A DNA stretch of 64,000 bases from Pseudomonas mandelii (GCF_024138395.1 NZ_JAMYDU010000010.1:1-64000), one strand, 5' to 3'; counted from the stretch's first letter, positions 8,593 to 18,408 are shown. Notes: a model not told the origin generated them from the sequence alone. A program made the numbers and translations.

Positions 8593-9891
8593 ATGGATAT
8601 CAAACAGCTCTGGCTCAACGCCCAAGACCTCTGGGGTGCTCTCGAACAGCACCCGCTCCTGCATTCCACGCTCGCGCTGATGTTGCTGCTAGTAGTGGCG
8701 CTGGTGCTCGGACGAGTGGCGCGTTACCTCATTCTTCACGCGACCAAAATGCTCGGTCGCCAGCCGTCGCTGCACTGGATCACCGATTTTCGCCATAACA
8801 AAGTGTTTCATCGCCTGGCACAGATGACGCCCTCGCTGGTGATCCAGTTCGGCCTGCATCTGGTGCCGGAGTTGGGCAAGACCAGCCTGAACTTCCTCGG
8901 CAACGTAGCGCTGTCGTTCACTATTCTGTTCCTGGTGCTGGCCGTCAGCGCATTACTCAATGCTCTGCTGGACATCTATGCCCGTACCGAACACGCTCGC
9001 ACCCGCTCGATCAAAGGCTACGTGCAGCTGGCGAAAATGGTGCTGTTCGTGTTTGGCGCGATCATCATCGTCGCCACGCTGATCGACCGTTCGCCGCTGT
9101 TGCTGCTGTCGGGTCTGGGCGCCATGTCGGCGGTGATTCTGTTGGTCTATAAGGACACCCTGCTGTCGTTCGTCGCCAGTGTGCAACTGACCAGCAACGA
9201 CATGCTGCGGGTCGGCGACTGGATCGAGATGCCGCAAGTCGGTGCCGACGGTGACGTGGTGGACATCACCTTGCACACGGTCAAGGTGCAGAATTTCGAC
9301 AAAACGATTGTGTCGATCCCGACCTGGCGCCTGATGTCCGAGTCATTCAAGAACTGGCGCGGCATGCAGCAGTCCGGCGGGCGCCGAATCAAGCGCAGCC
9401 TGTTTATCGATGCCAGCGGTGTGCGTTTCATCCGCGACGACGAAGAGCAAAAGCTGTCCCAGGTACACCTGCTGACCGACTACATGAGCCGCAAGAAAGC
9501 CGAACTCAAGGCGTGGAACGAAGCCCAGGGCAACGTCGCGGCGATGTCGGCCAACCGCCGGCGGATGACCAATATCGGCACCTTTCGCGCCTATGCGCTG
9601 GCGTACCTGAAGAGTCACCCGGAGATTCAGCCGAACATGACCTGCATGGTTCGTCAGATGCAGACCACCGCTCAAGGTATTCCGCTGGAAATCTACTGTT
9701 TCACCCGAACCACCGTTTGGGCTGATTACGAGCGGATTCAAGGGGATATTTTCGATTACCTGCTGGCGGTGTTGCCGGAGTTTGGCTTGAGCCTTTATCA
9801 GCAGCCGAGCGGTGGGGATTTGCGGTCGGGGTTACTCCCGGCGGTGTTGGGCGCCAGCCACATTCCCGAACCGGAAAAACACATCATGTAG
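8593..9891 (+). CDS. MscS-family mechanosensitive channel (YbdG-like)
   Basis: Inner-membrane channel of 432 residues that gates on membrane tension to release solutes in osmotic downshock. ATG 8593 is chosen because the product then starts MDIKQLWLNAQDLW; a longer open frame from 8494 adds a non-conserved leader. About four or five hydrophobic segments precede the MscS pore helix and the beta domain (GDWIEMPQVGADGDVVDITL). Length and the long C-terminal soluble domain resemble E. coli YbdG (MscM) rather than the shorter MscS. Stands alone between the divergent helicase and a REP pair. Confidence 0.9.
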   Translation: MDIKQLWLNAQDLWGALEQHPLLHSTLALMLLLVVALVLGRVARYLILHATKMLGRQPSLHWITDFRHNKVFHRLAQMTPSLVIQFGLHLVPELGKTSLNFLGNVALSFTILFLVLAVSALLNALLDIYARTEHARTRSIKGYVQLAKMVLFVFGAIIIVATLIDRSPLLLLSGLGAMSAVILLVYKDTLLSFVASVQLTSNDMLRVGDWIEMPQVGADGDVVDITLHTVKVQNFDKTIVSIPTWRLMSESFKNWRGMQQSGGRRIKRSLFIDASGVRFIRDDEEQKLSQVHLLTDYMSRKKAELKAWNEAQGNVAAMSANRRRMTNIGTFRAYALAYLKSHPEIQPNMTCMVRQMQTTAQGIPLEIYCFTRTTVWADYERIQGDIFDYLLAVLPEFGLSLYQQPSGGDLRSGLLPAVLGASHIPEPEKHIM

Positions 9892-9906
9892 CACCACCTC
9901 CTCATT

Positions 9907-9996
9907 GTAGGAGCGAGGCTTGCCCGCGAAGACGGTGTATCAGCCGACATCAATTTTGCCTGACACACCGCCTTCGCGGGCAAGCCTCGCTCCTAC
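9907..9996. repeat. REP-like inverted pair, family B
   Basis: Arms begin gtaggagcgaggcttgcccg at 9907 and end with its complement at 9996. The right arm supplies the stop codon of the neighbouring EamA gene (bases 9993-9995). Confidence 0.85.
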
Positions 9997-10862
9997 GAAG
10001 AGCGGATTGCGGTCGGCCTGATACCCAACCGACTAATCCACACCGCCATCAGAATCACCGACCCGCCAAACAACAACCGCCCCAGCTCTTCATGCTGATT
10101 CCAGATCAGCAAATTGATCAGCAACCCCACCGGCACATGCAGGTTGTTCATCACCGCCAGCGTCCCGCCGTTCACCAGGCACGCGCCCTTGTTCCACCAA
10201 TACAAACCCAGCGCGGTCGAGACCAGGCCGAGGAACAGCAGCACGCCCCATTGCAGCGGTGCTTCGGGCAGGAAGTTCTGTTTGCCGAACAACAGAAACG
10301 CCGGCAACGCCACCGCCAACGCACCCAGGTAGAAGTAGCCGAAGCGCCGGTAATGCGGCAGATCGCTCGGATGTCGGGCCACCAGATGTTTGTAGAGCAC
10401 CTGCCCGGCGGCGTAGGTGAAGTTGGCCAGTTGCAGCAGCAGGAAACCCATGAAGAAATCCGGGTTGATCCGGTCAAAGCGAATCACTGCCGCCCCGAGT
10501 ACCGCCACCAATGCCGCGATCAACGCCCATGGATTGAAGCGCCGGTTCAGCGCATCTTCGATCAGGGTCACGTGCAGCGGCGTGAGAATGGTGAACAGTA
10601 ACACTTCCGGCACCGTCAGTACCCGGAAGCTCAAATACAAACAAACGTAAGTCACGCCGAACTGCAACGCGCCGATCAGCAACATCCCGCGCATGAACGC
10701 CGGTTCGACCTGACGCCAGCGCGTCAGCGGAATGAACACCAGCCCCGCCAGCAGCACCCGCACCAGCACCGCGAAGTAACTGTCGACATGCCCGGCCAGG
10801 TATTCGCCAATCAAGCTGAAGGAAAACGCCTGGATCAGCGTGACAAAAAGTAGATAGCCCAT
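9993..10862 (-). CDS. EamA/DMT-family transporter
   Basis: Inner-membrane protein of 289 residues with about ten transmembrane helices arranged as two EamA repeats, the family of drug/metabolite exporters. ATG 10862 (MGYLLFVTLIQAFSF) is chosen over an upstream ATG at 10922 because GAGG lies 6 bp before it. The second repeat contains STALGLYWWNKGACLV, typical of the carboxylate/amine exporter branch. The substrate cannot be read from the sequence. Its stop codon lies inside a REP element, so the C-terminal residues may have been altered by the repeat. Monocistronic. Confidence 0.88.
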   Translation of the reverse strand: MGYLLFVTLIQAFSFSLIGEYLAGHVDSYFAVLVRVLLAGLVFIPLTRWRQVEPAFMRGMLLIGALQFGVTYVCLYLSFRVLTVPEVLLFTILTPLHVTLIEDALNRRFNPWALIAALVAVLGAAVIRFDRINPDFFMGFLLLQLANFTYAAGQVLYKHLVARHPSDLPHYRRFGYFYLGALAVALPAFLLFGKQNFLPEAPLQWGVLLFLGLVSTALGLYWWNKGACLVNGGTLAVMNNLHVPVGLLINLLIWNQHEELGRLLFGGSVILMAVWISRLGIRPTAIRSS

Positions 10863-10931
10863 GGTCGCCTCATTTCGAATGGCGGCGACGATAGCGGGTT
10901 TTGCCGGCGATCGCGAGAACACGTAGATCCC

Positions 10932-11023
10932 TGTAGGAGCAGAGCTTGCTCGCGAAGACGGTGGGTCAGTCGATATCTACGTTGATTGTGAAACCGTCTT
11001 CGCGAGCAAGCTTCGCTCCTACA
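10932..11023. repeat. REP-like inverted pair, family B
   Basis: tgtaggagcagagcttgctcg on the left pairs with cgagcaagcttcgctcctaca on the right; directly upstream of the EamA gene. Confidence 0.82.
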
Positions 11024-11053
11024 AGTTCGTGCCAAGCCCATCAAATCGCAGGC

Positions 11054-11092
11054 AAAAAAAAGCCCGATCTCGCTAATGCGTTCAATCGGGCT
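11054..11092 (-). terminator. Terminator after azoR
   Basis: Stem agcccgat (11061-11068) and atcgggct (11085-11092) followed on the minus strand by a run of seven T. It lies 107 bp past the azoR stop. Confidence 0.8.
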
Positions 11093-11199
11093 AGAGCACT
11101 CAGGAGCAACAAGTGCAAAGGGAGGTTCGATGCGCGTACAGGCTTGAAGGGTTGCGCCAGGTCACTAGACCATCCAGCGATTATCTGGCGATTAACGTG

Positions 11200-11799
11200 T
11201 CAGGCGACCTGGGAAAGCTTGGCGTTGGCCTGGTTCAAGCCTTTCTCCTGGAAGTCACCGCCCAGGTTCATGCCTTCGGCGTGAATGAACGTTACGTCGT
11301 GGATGCCGATGAAGCCCATGACCTGGCGCAGGTAGGGTTCCTGGTGATCCGCGGTGCTGCCGGCGTAGATCCCGCCGCGAGCGGTCAGCACATAAGCGCG
11401 TTTGCCACTGAGCAAACCTTGCGGGCCCGTTTCGGTGTACTTGAACGTCACGCCGGCACGCAGCACGTGGTCGAGCCAGGCTTTAAGGGTGCTCGGAATG
11501 GCGAAGTTGTACATCGGCGCGGCCATCACCAATACATCGGCGGCCAACAGTTCATCAGTCAGCAGGTTGGAGCGTTCCAGCGAAGCCTGCTCGATGTCGT
11601 TGCGTTGTTCGGCAGGTTTCATCCAGCCGCCCAACAAGTTGATATCCAGGTGCGGCACCGGATTGACGGCCAGGTCACGGACGGTGATCTGGTCGGCCGG
11701 GTGTGCGGATTTCCATTGGCTGATGAAGGTCTGGGTCAGCTGGCGGGAAACCGAGTCTTGCTGACGGGCGCTGCTTTCGATGATCAGAACGCGGGACAT
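11200..11799 (-). CDS. azoR: FMN-dependent NADH:quinone oxidoreductase / azoreductase
   Basis: Cytosolic flavodoxin-fold enzyme that reduces quinones and azo dyes by two-electron transfer from NAD(P)H. The 199-residue product matches the AzoR/AcpD family in length. It has the N-terminal phosphate-binding stretch ESSARQQDSVSRQL, the FMN-binding PMYNFAIPSTLKAWLDHVLR segment, and the later TARGG loop. It probably guards against quinone stress. A small secreted-protein gene and a LysR-type regulator lie upstream, but no operator linking them is visible. Confidence 0.93.
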   Translation of the reverse strand: MSRVLIIESSARQQDSVSRQLTQTFISQWKSAHPADQITVRDLAVNPVPHLDINLLGGWMKPAEQRNDIEQASLERSNLLTDELLAADVLVMAAPMYNFAIPSTLKAWLDHVLRAGVTFKYTETGPQGLLSGKRAYVLTARGGIYAGSTADHQEPYLRQVMGFIGIHDVTFIHAEGMNLGGDFQEKGLNQANAKLSQVA

Positions 11800-11950
11800 G
11801 GGATGTAGCCTCCATCTGAGAATGCTGTAGGTCGATGGAGTGAAGGTTAAACAGAGTCATATCGATGAAAAAGCGCAAATAACTGCTATAAAGCATCGAT
11901 TAATTCGTTTATAAGCGGAGCATGCCCCAACTGGGCTGCTCCGCTCGATG

Positions 11951-12280
11951 TCATTTCGGGGTGCAGGTCAGGTTGATACGCATCTTGATGATGGTCCGGG
12001 TGAACTTGGCGGTGGCGTTTTTGTGTTTTCCGGCGGGCACTTCGATTGTGCGGTTACGCGGCGCTTCCGGACCATTGTTGAAAACCACCTTGCAGATCGC
12101 ATCGGTGCTGCCGTAGTTGTTCACCTGAATGGAGGCGATATCGGCATCTGTATCAAAGGCGTTGTAGTCGATGCTCAAGCCGTTCAATTGCTTTTTAACG
12201 TCGATCGGATAAGAAAACGCAGTCAACGGCAACATCGCCAACACTGCACAACCCGCCATAACACAACACAGTTTTTTCAT
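11951..12280 (-). CDS. Small secreted protein of unknown function
   Basis: A 109-residue protein with a signal peptide (MKKLCCVMAGCAVLAMLPLTAFS, cut before YPIDV). The mature 86 residues are beta-rich with two cysteines (AICKVV and NLTCTPK) that could form a disulfide, and a short Lys/Arg-rich stretch near the end. I do not recognise a named family. It sits between azoR and the LysR gene, on the azoR strand but 151 bp away, and may be transcribed from its own promoter divergent from the LysR gene. Confidence 0.78.
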   Translation of the reverse strand: MKKLCCVMAGCAVLAMLPLTAFSYPIDVKKQLNGLSIDYNAFDTDADIASIQVNNYGSTDAICKVVFNNGPEAPRNRTIEVPAGKHKNATAKFTRTIIKMRINLTCTPK

Positions 12281-12329
12281 TCAGCAGCCTCCAATAAGGA
12301 CTGCCAGCTTAGGACAAGAGGAGCTCAAC

Positions 12330-13253
12330 ATGAAAGCGCCCCGCGTGACCCTTGATCAATGGCGAACATTGCAGGCCGTGGTCGATCACGGCGGTTTCGC
12401 CCAGGCCGCCGAAGCGCTGCACCGCTCGCAATCGTCGGTCAGCTACACCGTAGCGCGCATGCAGGACCAGCTCGGCGTGCCGCTGCTGCGCATCGACGGC
12501 CGCAAAGCGGTACTCACCGAGGCTGGCGGCGTGTTGCTGCGCCGCTCCCGGCAACTGGTGAAACAGGCCAGCCAACTGGAAGACCTGGCCCATCACATGG
12601 AGCAAGGCTGGGAAGCGGAAGTGCGGTTGGTGGTCGACGCCGCCTACCCCAGCGCCCGCCTCGTTCGCGCACTGACCGCGTTCATGCCGCAAAGCCGTGG
12701 CTGTCGGGTGCGTCTGCGCGAAGAAGTATTGTCGGGCGTGGAAGAAGTGTTGCTCGAAGGCGTGGCGGATCTGGCCATCACCGGGTTCAGTATTCCCGGG
12801 TATCTGGGCGCGGAATTGAGCGATGTCGAGTTCATCGCGGTCGCCCACCCCGAGCATCCCTTGCATCGCCTGAACCGCGAACTGAACTTCCAGGACCTGG
12901 AAAGCCAGATGCAAGTGGTGATCCGCGATTCCGGCCGTCAGCAACCGCGAGATGTCGGCTGGCTCGGCGCCGAACAGCGCTGGACCGTCGGCAGCCTGGC
13001 CACTGCGGCGACTTTCGTCAGCAGCGGCCTGGGCTTCGCCTGGCTGCCCCGGCACATGATCGAGCGCGAACTCAAGGAAGGTACGCTCAAAGTGCTACCG
13101 TTGGATCAGGGTGGCAGCCGCAACCCGAGCTTCTATCTGTATTCGAACAAGGACAAACCGTTGGGCCCGGCCACGCAGATTCTCATCGAACTGCTGCGCA
13201 CCTTCGATACCGCGCCGCTGGATGCGCCCTTCGCCGCCCCTGAGCAAGCCTGA
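12330..13253 (+). CDS. LysR-type transcriptional regulator
   Basis: DNA-binding regulator of 307 residues. The winged HTH is at residues 7-66 (DQWRTLQAVVDHGGFAQAAE then SQSSVSYTVARMQDQLG), and a LysR substrate-binding domain covers about 90-295. GAGG 8 bp before the ATG supports the start. It is followed after 14 bp by an alpha/beta hydrolase and then a cyclophilin gene, so it probably heads that operon. The inducer is unknown. LysR proteins often act on the divergent gene, here the small secreted-protein gene. Confidence 0.92.
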   Translation: MKAPRVTLDQWRTLQAVVDHGGFAQAAEALHRSQSSVSYTVARMQDQLGVPLLRIDGRKAVLTEAGGVLLRRSRQLVKQASQLEDLAHHMEQGWEAEVRLVVDAAYPSARLVRALTAFMPQSRGCRVRLREEVLSGVEEVLLEGVADLAITGFSIPGYLGAELSDVEFIAVAHPEHPLHRLNRELNFQDLESQMQVVIRDSGRQQPRDVGWLGAEQRWTVGSLATAATFVSSGLGFAWLPRHMIERELKEGTLKVLPLDQGGSRNPSFYLYSNKDKPLGPATQILIELLRTFDTAPLDAPFAAPEQA

Positions 13254-13267
13254 CACGGAGTGAACCC

Positions 13268-14071
13268 ATGGCTTATTTCGAACATGAAGGTTGCAACCTG
13301 CACTATGAGGAATATGGCCAAGGCACGCCGTTGCTGCTGGTTCACGGGTTGGGTTCCAGCACCCTGGATTGGGAAATGCAGATTCCGGCGCTCGCAGCCC
13401 ATCATCGGGTGATCGTGGCGGATATGCGCGGCCACGGGCGCTCCGACAAACCCCGCGAGCGCTACAGCATCGCCGGGTTCAGCGCCGACCTGATAGAGCT
13501 GATCGAACACTTGAAACTCGGCCCTGTTCATTACGTGGGCTTGTCCATGGGCGGGATGATCGGTTTTCAGTTGGCCGTCGATCAGCCGCAACTGCTCAAG
13601 AGCCTGTGCATCGTTAACAGCGCACCCGAGGTCAAACTGCGCAGTCGTAACGATTACTGGCAGTGGTTCAAGCGCTGGAGCCTGATGCGCGCGCTGAGCA
13701 TGGGCACCATCGGCAAGGCTCTGGGCGCCAAACTGTTTCCCAAGCCCGAACAAGCTTCGCTACGACAAAAAATAGCGGCGCGCTGGGCAAAAAACGACAA
13801 ACGTGCTTATCTCGCCAGCTTCGATGCCATCGTTGGCTGGGGGGTTCAGGAACGACTTTCCAAGGTCTCCTGTCCAACCCTCATCGTCAGCGCCGACCGT
13901 GACTACACCCCGGTCGCGTTGAAAGAAACCTATGTAAAACTGCTGCCCGATGCGCGGCTGGTGGTGATCGCCGACTCGCGCCACGCCACCCCGCTGGATC
14001 AACCGGAACGTTTCAACCAAACGCTGCTCGAATTTCTCACCGCAGTCGACACCACCACTCAGGATCACTGA
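13268..14071 (+). CDS. Alpha/beta-fold hydrolase
   Basis: Soluble serine hydrolase of 267 residues. It has the oxyanion-hole HGLGSS near residue 26, the nucleophile elbow GLSMGG near 93-98, an acidic residue in SADRDYTP, and a late His in SRHATPLDQP, making a complete catalytic triad. The fold resembles 3-oxoadipate enol-lactonase and related esterases, but neighbours give no aromatic-degradation context, so the substrate is left open. It lies 14 bp after the LysR gene and 3 bp before ppiA, which suggests cotranscription. Confidence 0.9.
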   Translation: MAYFEHEGCNLHYEEYGQGTPLLLVHGLGSSTLDWEMQIPALAAHHRVIVADMRGHGRSDKPRERYSIAGFSADLIELIEHLKLGPVHYVGLSMGGMIGFQLAVDQPQLLKSLCIVNSAPEVKLRSRNDYWQWFKRWSLMRALSMGTIGKALGAKLFPKPEQASLRQKIAARWAKNDKRAYLASFDAIVGWGVQERLSKVSCPTLIVSADRDYTPVALKETYVKLLPDARLVVIADSRHATPLDQPERFNQTLLEFLTAVDTTTQDH

Positions 14072-14074
14072 CTT

Positions 14075-14632
14075 ATGCTGAAAAAAATCGCCCTCGTCGC
14101 CGGCTCCGTTCTGTTCGCCGCCAACCTGATGGCCGCTACGCCCGCCAAGGCGCCGCACGTGCTGCTGGAAACCACCAACGGCCAGATCGAAATCGAACTG
14201 GACCCGGTCAAGGCGCCGATCAGTACCAAGAACTTCCTTGAGTACGTCGACAGCGGCTTCTACAACAACACGATTTTTCACCGTGTGATTCCTGGCTTTA
14301 TGGTCCAGGGCGGCGGTTTCACTCAACAGATGCAGCAAAAAGAAACCAAGGCGCCGATCAAGAACGAATCCAAAAACGGCCTGCATAACGTGCGTGGCAC
14401 GCTGTCCATGGCCCGTACGTCCGCCCCGGATTCGGCCACCAGCCAGTTCTTCATCAACGTCAAAGACAACGACTTCCTGGACCAGGGCGACGGCTATGCC
14501 GTGTTCGGTAAAGTCGTCAAAGGCATGGACGTCGTCGATGTCATCGTCAACTCCCAGACCACCACCAAAAGCGGCATGAAAGACGTGCCTGCCGATCCCG
14601 TGTTCATCAAGTCGGCCAAGCGCATCGACTGA
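14075..14632 (+). CDS. ppiA: Periplasmic peptidyl-prolyl cis-trans isomerase, cyclophilin type
   Basis: Speeds proline isomerisation during folding of exported proteins. The 185-residue product has a signal peptide ([20 protein letters not shown], cut before ATPAK) and a complete cyclophilin domain. [15 protein letters not shown] carries the catalytic Arg, SQFFIN contributes the hydrophobic pocket, and the bacterial-type [18 protein letters not shown] motif follows. Length matches E. coli PpiA. It begins 3 bp after the hydrolase stop. Confidence 0.93.
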   Translation: MLKKIALVAGSVLFAANLMAATPAKAPHVLLETTNGQIEIELDPVKAPISTKNFLEYVDSGFYNNTIFHRVIPGFMVQGGGFTQQMQQKETKAPIKNESKNGLHNVRGTLSMARTSAPDSATSQFFINVKDNDFLDQGDGYAVFGKVVKGMDVVDVIVNSQTTTKSGMKDVPADPVFIKSAKRID

Positions 14633-14725
14633 GACTAAGCTGAACAGGGAGTTTTGAGCGGCCGCCGGTTCTTCCGGCGCCGCTCATATCGTTTAAAGGA
14701 GAGCCCGTGCGCGGGCGAAGAACTG

Positions 14726-16558
14726 ATGCTTTATCGCCGTTTTGAAAAACTGATCGACATTTTCCGCGATGCACCGACGGCGGCTCCGCCGGATCGGGTC
14801 CTCCCCTTCTACACCTACTACCTGAAACAGGTCTGGCCGAGTTTCGCCGTCCTGCTGATCGTCGGCCTGTTCGGCGCGCTGATCGAAGTGGCACTGTTCA
14901 GCTACCTGAGTCGCATCATCGACCTGACCCAGGGCACACCCAACGTCGACTTCTTCAAGGTCCACGGCGTGGAATTGGCCTGGATGGCGGTGGTCGCGCT
15001 GATCCTGCGACCGCTGTTCCTCGCCTTGCATGACTTGCTGGTGCACCAGACCTTGAGCCCCAGCCTGACCAGCCTGATCCGCTGGCAAAACCACAGTTAC
15101 GTGCTCAAACAGAGCCTCAATTTCTTCCAGAACGACTTCGCCGGGCGCATCGCCCAACGCATCATGCAGACCGGCAACTCGTTGCGCGATTCGGCTGTGC
15201 AAGCGGTGGACGCATTATGGCATGTGTTGATCTACGCGATCAGTTCGCTGGTGCTGTTCGCCGAAGCCGACTGGCGTCTGATGATCCCGCTGCTGACCTG
15301 GATTGCCGCCTTCATCGGCGCCCTCTACTACTTCGTGCCACGGGTCAAGGAACGCTCGGTGGTGTCGTCCGATGCGCGCTCCAAGCTCATGGGGCGGATC
15401 GTCGATGGCTACACCAACATCACCACCCTGAAGCTGTTCGCCCACACCAACTTCGAGCAGCAATACGCCCGCGAAGCGATCAAGGAACAAACCGAAAAAG
15501 CCCAGCTGGCCGGCCGGGTGGTCACCAGCATGGACGTGGCCATCACCAGCATGAACGGCCTGCTGATCGTCAGCACCACGGGCCTCGCGCTGTGGCTGTG
15601 GACGCAATCGCTGATCACGGTGGGCGCCATCGCCCTCGCCACTGGGCTGGTGATCCGCATCGTCAACATGTCTGGCTGGATCATGTGGGTGGTCACTGGC
15701 ATTTTCGAAAACATCGGCATGGTTCAGGACGGTTTACAGACCATTTCCCAGCCAGTCAGCATCACCGACCGCGAGCAGGCCAAACCTTTGAATGTGGCGC
15801 GTGGCGAGGTGCGTTTCGATCACGTCGATTTCCACTACGGCAAGAAAAGCGGGATCATCGGCGACCTCAACCTGACCATCAAACCCGGCGAGAAAATCGG
15901 CCTGATCGGCCCATCCGGTGCCGGCAAATCGACGCTGGTCAATCTGCTGCTGCGCCTCTATGACGTGCAGGGCGGGCGGATTCTCATCGACGGCCAGAAC
16001 ATCGCCGAAGTCGGCCAGGAAAGCCTGCGCGAACGCATCGGCATGATCACCCAGGACACCTCGCTGCTGCACCGTTCGATCCGCGACAATTTGCTGTACG
16101 GCAAACCCGATGCCACCGATGCCGAACTCTGGGAGGCGGTGCACAAGGCCCGTGCCGACGAATTCATCCCGTTGCTGTCGGACTCTGAAGGCCGCACCGG
16201 TTTCGATGCTCATGTTGGTGAACGCGGGGTGAAACTCTCCGGTGGTCAGCGTCAGCGGATTGCCATCGCCCGGGTGCTGCTCAAGGACGCGCCGATCCTG
16301 ATCATGGACGAAGCGACCTCGGCACTGGACTCGGAAGTCGAAGCGGCGATTCAGGAGAGCCTCGAAACCCTGATGCAGGGCAAAACCGTGATTGCCATCG
16401 CCCACCGCCTCTCGACCATCGCGCGGATGGACCGCTTGGTGGTGCTGGAAAAAGGCAAGATCGCCGAAGCCGGCAGCCACGCCGAACTGCTGGCCCATGG
16501 CGGTTTGTATGCGCGGTTATGGCAGCATCAGACCGGGGGATTTGTCGGGATCGATTGA
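14726..16558 (+). CDS. ABC exporter, fused permease and ATPase
   Basis: Half-transporter of 610 residues, working as a homodimer. An N-terminal membrane domain of about six helices (residues 25-330) precedes one nucleotide-binding domain: Walker A GPSGAGKST, signature LSGGQRQRIAIAR, Walker B ILIMDEATSALD and the H-loop AHRLS. ATG 14726 is chosen with GAAG upstream; an in-frame upstream codon at 14654 adds a short Arg-rich leader of doubtful use. It resembles MsbA-like lipid or drug exporters; the cargo is not readable. Monocistronic, about 90 bp after ppiA. Confidence 0.9.
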   Translation: MLYRRFEKLIDIFRDAPTAAPPDRVLPFYTYYLKQVWPSFAVLLIVGLFGALIEVALFSYLSRIIDLTQGTPNVDFFKVHGVELAWMAVVALILRPLFLALHDLLVHQTLSPSLTSLIRWQNHSYVLKQSLNFFQNDFAGRIAQRIMQTGNSLRDSAVQAVDALWHVLIYAISSLVLFAEADWRLMIPLLTWIAAFIGALYYFVPRVKERSVVSSDARSKLMGRIVDGYTNITTLKLFAHTNFEQQYAREAIKEQTEKAQLAGRVVTSMDVAITSMNGLLIVSTTGLALWLWTQSLITVGAIALATGLVIRIVNMSGWIMWVVTGIFENIGMVQDGLQTISQPVSITDREQAKPLNVARGEVRFDHVDFHYGKKSGIIGDLNLTIKPGEKIGLIGPSGAGKSTLVNLLLRLYDVQGGRILIDGQNIAEVGQESLRERIGMITQDTSLLHRSIRDNLLYGKPDATDAELWEAVHKARADEFIPLLSDSEGRTGFDAHVGERGVKLSGGQRQRIAIARVLLKDAPILIMDEATSALDSEVEAAIQESLETLMQGKTVIAIAHRLSTIARMDRLVVLEKGKIAEAGSHAELLAHGGLYARLWQHQTGGFVGID

Positions 16559-16605
16559 GGCTTGCGATCAAGGCCGGCCCACACTGGATCTGGGCCGGCC
16601 GCTGG

Positions 16606-17094
16606 TTACAGCGTCAACACCATCTCATGCCACGCCATCCCGCCATGGTCCGACGCCGAAGGCTTGATGTAGGCAAAACCAAACCCGGCATAGAGTGGAA
16701 TGTGCCGCTCTTTGCACATCAGATGGATGCTGGCCTTGTTCAGTGCGCGCATGCGCTGGATAAACTCATCCAGCAAGCGTTTCGCCAAGCCCTGCCCCTG
16801 GTAGTCCGGATGCACCACCACCGACATGATCACCACGTGCGGGCCGGCCGAGTCATGGCCGATCAACTCCTTGAACGCCTCGTCCGACATCTCCACCTCA
16901 AACGCCGCGCCGGAATTGATGAAGCCGGCTACAACCCCATCCACTTCAGCAACGATGAAGCCCTCGGGCCAAGTGGCGATGCGGGTGGCGATTTTCTCGC
17001 GGGTGGCGGCTTCATCGCCTTCGTAGGCAACGGTTTCGATGGCGTAGCAGCGGTCCAGGTCAGCGGGAGTGACGTGGCGGATGACGGTGTTCAT
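16606..17094 (-). CDS. GNAT-family N-acetyltransferase
   Basis: Acetyl-CoA-dependent acetyltransferase of 162 residues. The acetyl-CoA pyrophosphate loop is the canonical V-x-P-x-x-Q-G-x-G-x-A segment (VVVHPDYQGQGLAKRLLDEF) near residue 95, and the C-terminal YAGFGF matches the usual YxxxGF tail. ATG 17094 starts the product MNTVIRHVTPADLD; the longer frame to 17196 adds residues without similarity to GNAT N-termini. The acceptor is unknown; it could be a small amine or a protein N-terminus. It follows the GyrI-like gene on the same strand after 98 bp. Confidence 0.88.
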   Translation of the reverse strand: MNTVIRHVTPADLDRCYAIETVAYEGDEAATREKIATRIATWPEGFIVAEVDGVVAGFINSGAAFEVEMSDEAFKELIGHDSAGPHVVIMSVVVHPDYQGQGLAKRLLDEFIQRMRALNKASIHLMCKERHIPLYAGFGFAYIKPSASDHGGMAWHEMVLTL

Positions 17095-17192
17095 GGCAGC
17101 TCGGAATCGGCGTGGTAAAGGTTGGGGATCATAAATCAGCATTAACACGACATCGAGAGGCGAATCGCCGATCCGCCTCTCGATCCAGACCA

Positions 17193-17678
17193 TCACGCCT
17201 TGAGCGGCAGCCAGATTTCCAGCACGCCGGTATTGAGCTTCGGGTTGAAATCGTCGCTGTAGCGTTCGAACTCCGGAGCGTCCGCCGCTTCATGACCGGA
17301 CTTCGGCAACCAGGTTTTCCAGATGTATTGAAAGGTCTGGGGCAAGGCATCCAGAGAGCCCTTGTGTTCGAAGACTGCATACTTCTGAGGCTGAACTTCG
17401 ATCCAGCGGTATTTATCCGGCAGGTCGTCGAGCTTGCTGATTTCGACACCGGCGATGTATTCGAAACCACCCTTGCCATCCGGATTACAGCAGATGCCGT
17501 AGGTTACTTCGCTTTTCTGACCGGGAATTTTGCCGATCTCGGGTATGAATTTCTCCCAGAGGTCGGGGATCGCTTTGGTGGTATCCGCCGTAAATCGGCC
17601 GCCAAGCCCCGCTATGAGCATGAAGTGCCCGTTTTCAAAGCGTGGCTCGGCCTTATCGGCGCCTGTTTGCTCATCCAT
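17193..17678 (-). CDS. GyrI-like / AraC effector-binding-domain protein
   Basis: Soluble protein of 161 residues made almost wholly of one GyrI-like small-molecule-binding domain. Family traits are IAGLGGRFT near the start, the central YGICCNPD...FEYIAGVEIS strand pair, and the KYAVFEHKGSLDALPQTFQYIW stretch with its invariant acidic residue region, closing with a beta strand VLEIWLPLK. No DNA-binding domain is attached, so it is not a regulator by itself. Stand-alone members (SbmC/GyrI type) bind toxins or hydrophobic cations. The role here is inferred from fold only. Confidence 0.82.
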   Translation of the reverse strand: MDEQTGADKAEPRFENGHFMLIAGLGGRFTADTTKAIPDLWEKFIPEIGKIPGQKSEVTYGICCNPDGKGGFEYIAGVEISKLDDLPDKYRWIEVQPQKYAVFEHKGSLDALPQTFQYIWKTWLPKSGHEAADAPEFERYSDDFNPKLNTGVLEIWLPLKA

Positions 17679-17745
17679 GACTCAACTCCTGGTACAAAAA
17701 GGTGGGTTCGGCTGGGAGTATAGAAGCCAAACCCGTTTCGCCCAG

Positions 17746-18408
17746 TTACAGTGCGTGCAACTGTTCGATGGCGCCTGGACCGATGAACTCGTTGTAACCC
17801 GACAGGATCACGTAGACCGCGAAATAGCAGAAGATCGCGGCCGATGCCATGTAGGAATAACGCAGCAGTTTGTCACCGAGCAATTTGCCGCCATGGCTCG
17901 CAGCGAAGCACAAACCGACACACCAGAGCACTCCGGCGCACAAGAAGCCGCCGAGAAACAGCGCTGAGCTGAGCGCGTCACCGCCACCGGAACGGGCGAT
18001 CAGCGTCCCGCCCACCGCGGCAAACCAGAGGATGGCGCTGGGTGATGACATGGCCAGGAAAATGCCGCGAAAGAACTCCTTCCGGTGGGAGTTGTGGCCG
18101 ACTTCAGCGGTCTGCGCCAACAACGCTTCATGGTGGATCGCCGAGTAAATCATCTTCGCCGCGAAATACAGCAGCAGCGCCGACCCGCCGATCCACAACA
18201 CCCAACGCACGGTTTCGTACTGCAGCAATACGGTCATGCCAGCCAAGGCCAGCACGGCGTAAATCAGATCGCCGACACACGTCCCCAACCCCAACGCAAA
18301 GCCTTGAAAATAGCCGCGCTGCATCGCCAGCGTGATCATCGCGATATTGGCCACGCCGATATCCAGGCACAGCGAAAGGCTCAACAAGAAGCCACTGGTA
18401 AATTCCAT
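17746..18408 (-). CDS. LysE-family amino-acid exporter
   Basis: Inner-membrane exporter of 220 residues with about six helices. The start at 18408 ([18 protein letters not shown]) is supported by AAGGAA 8 bp upstream. The N-terminal helix is a LysE/RhtB type but reads DIGVANIAM where the family usually has PGP, a variant known in some LysE proteins. The intracellular loop and the later [15 protein letters not shown] motif fit the family. It is divergent from alaC across 138 bp, so export of an amino acid linked to alanine metabolism is possible but not shown. Confidence 0.86.
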   Translation of the reverse strand: MEFTSGFLLSLSLCLDIGVANIAMITLAMQRGYFQGFALGLGTCVGDLIYAVLALAGMTVLLQYETVRWVLWIGGSALLLYFAAKMIYSAIHHEALLAQTAEVGHNSHRKEFFRGIFLAMSSPSAILWFAAVGGTLIARSGGGDALSSALFLGGFLCAGVLWCVGLCFAASHGGKLLGDKLLRYSYMASAAIFCYFAVYVILSGYNEFIGPGAIEQLHAL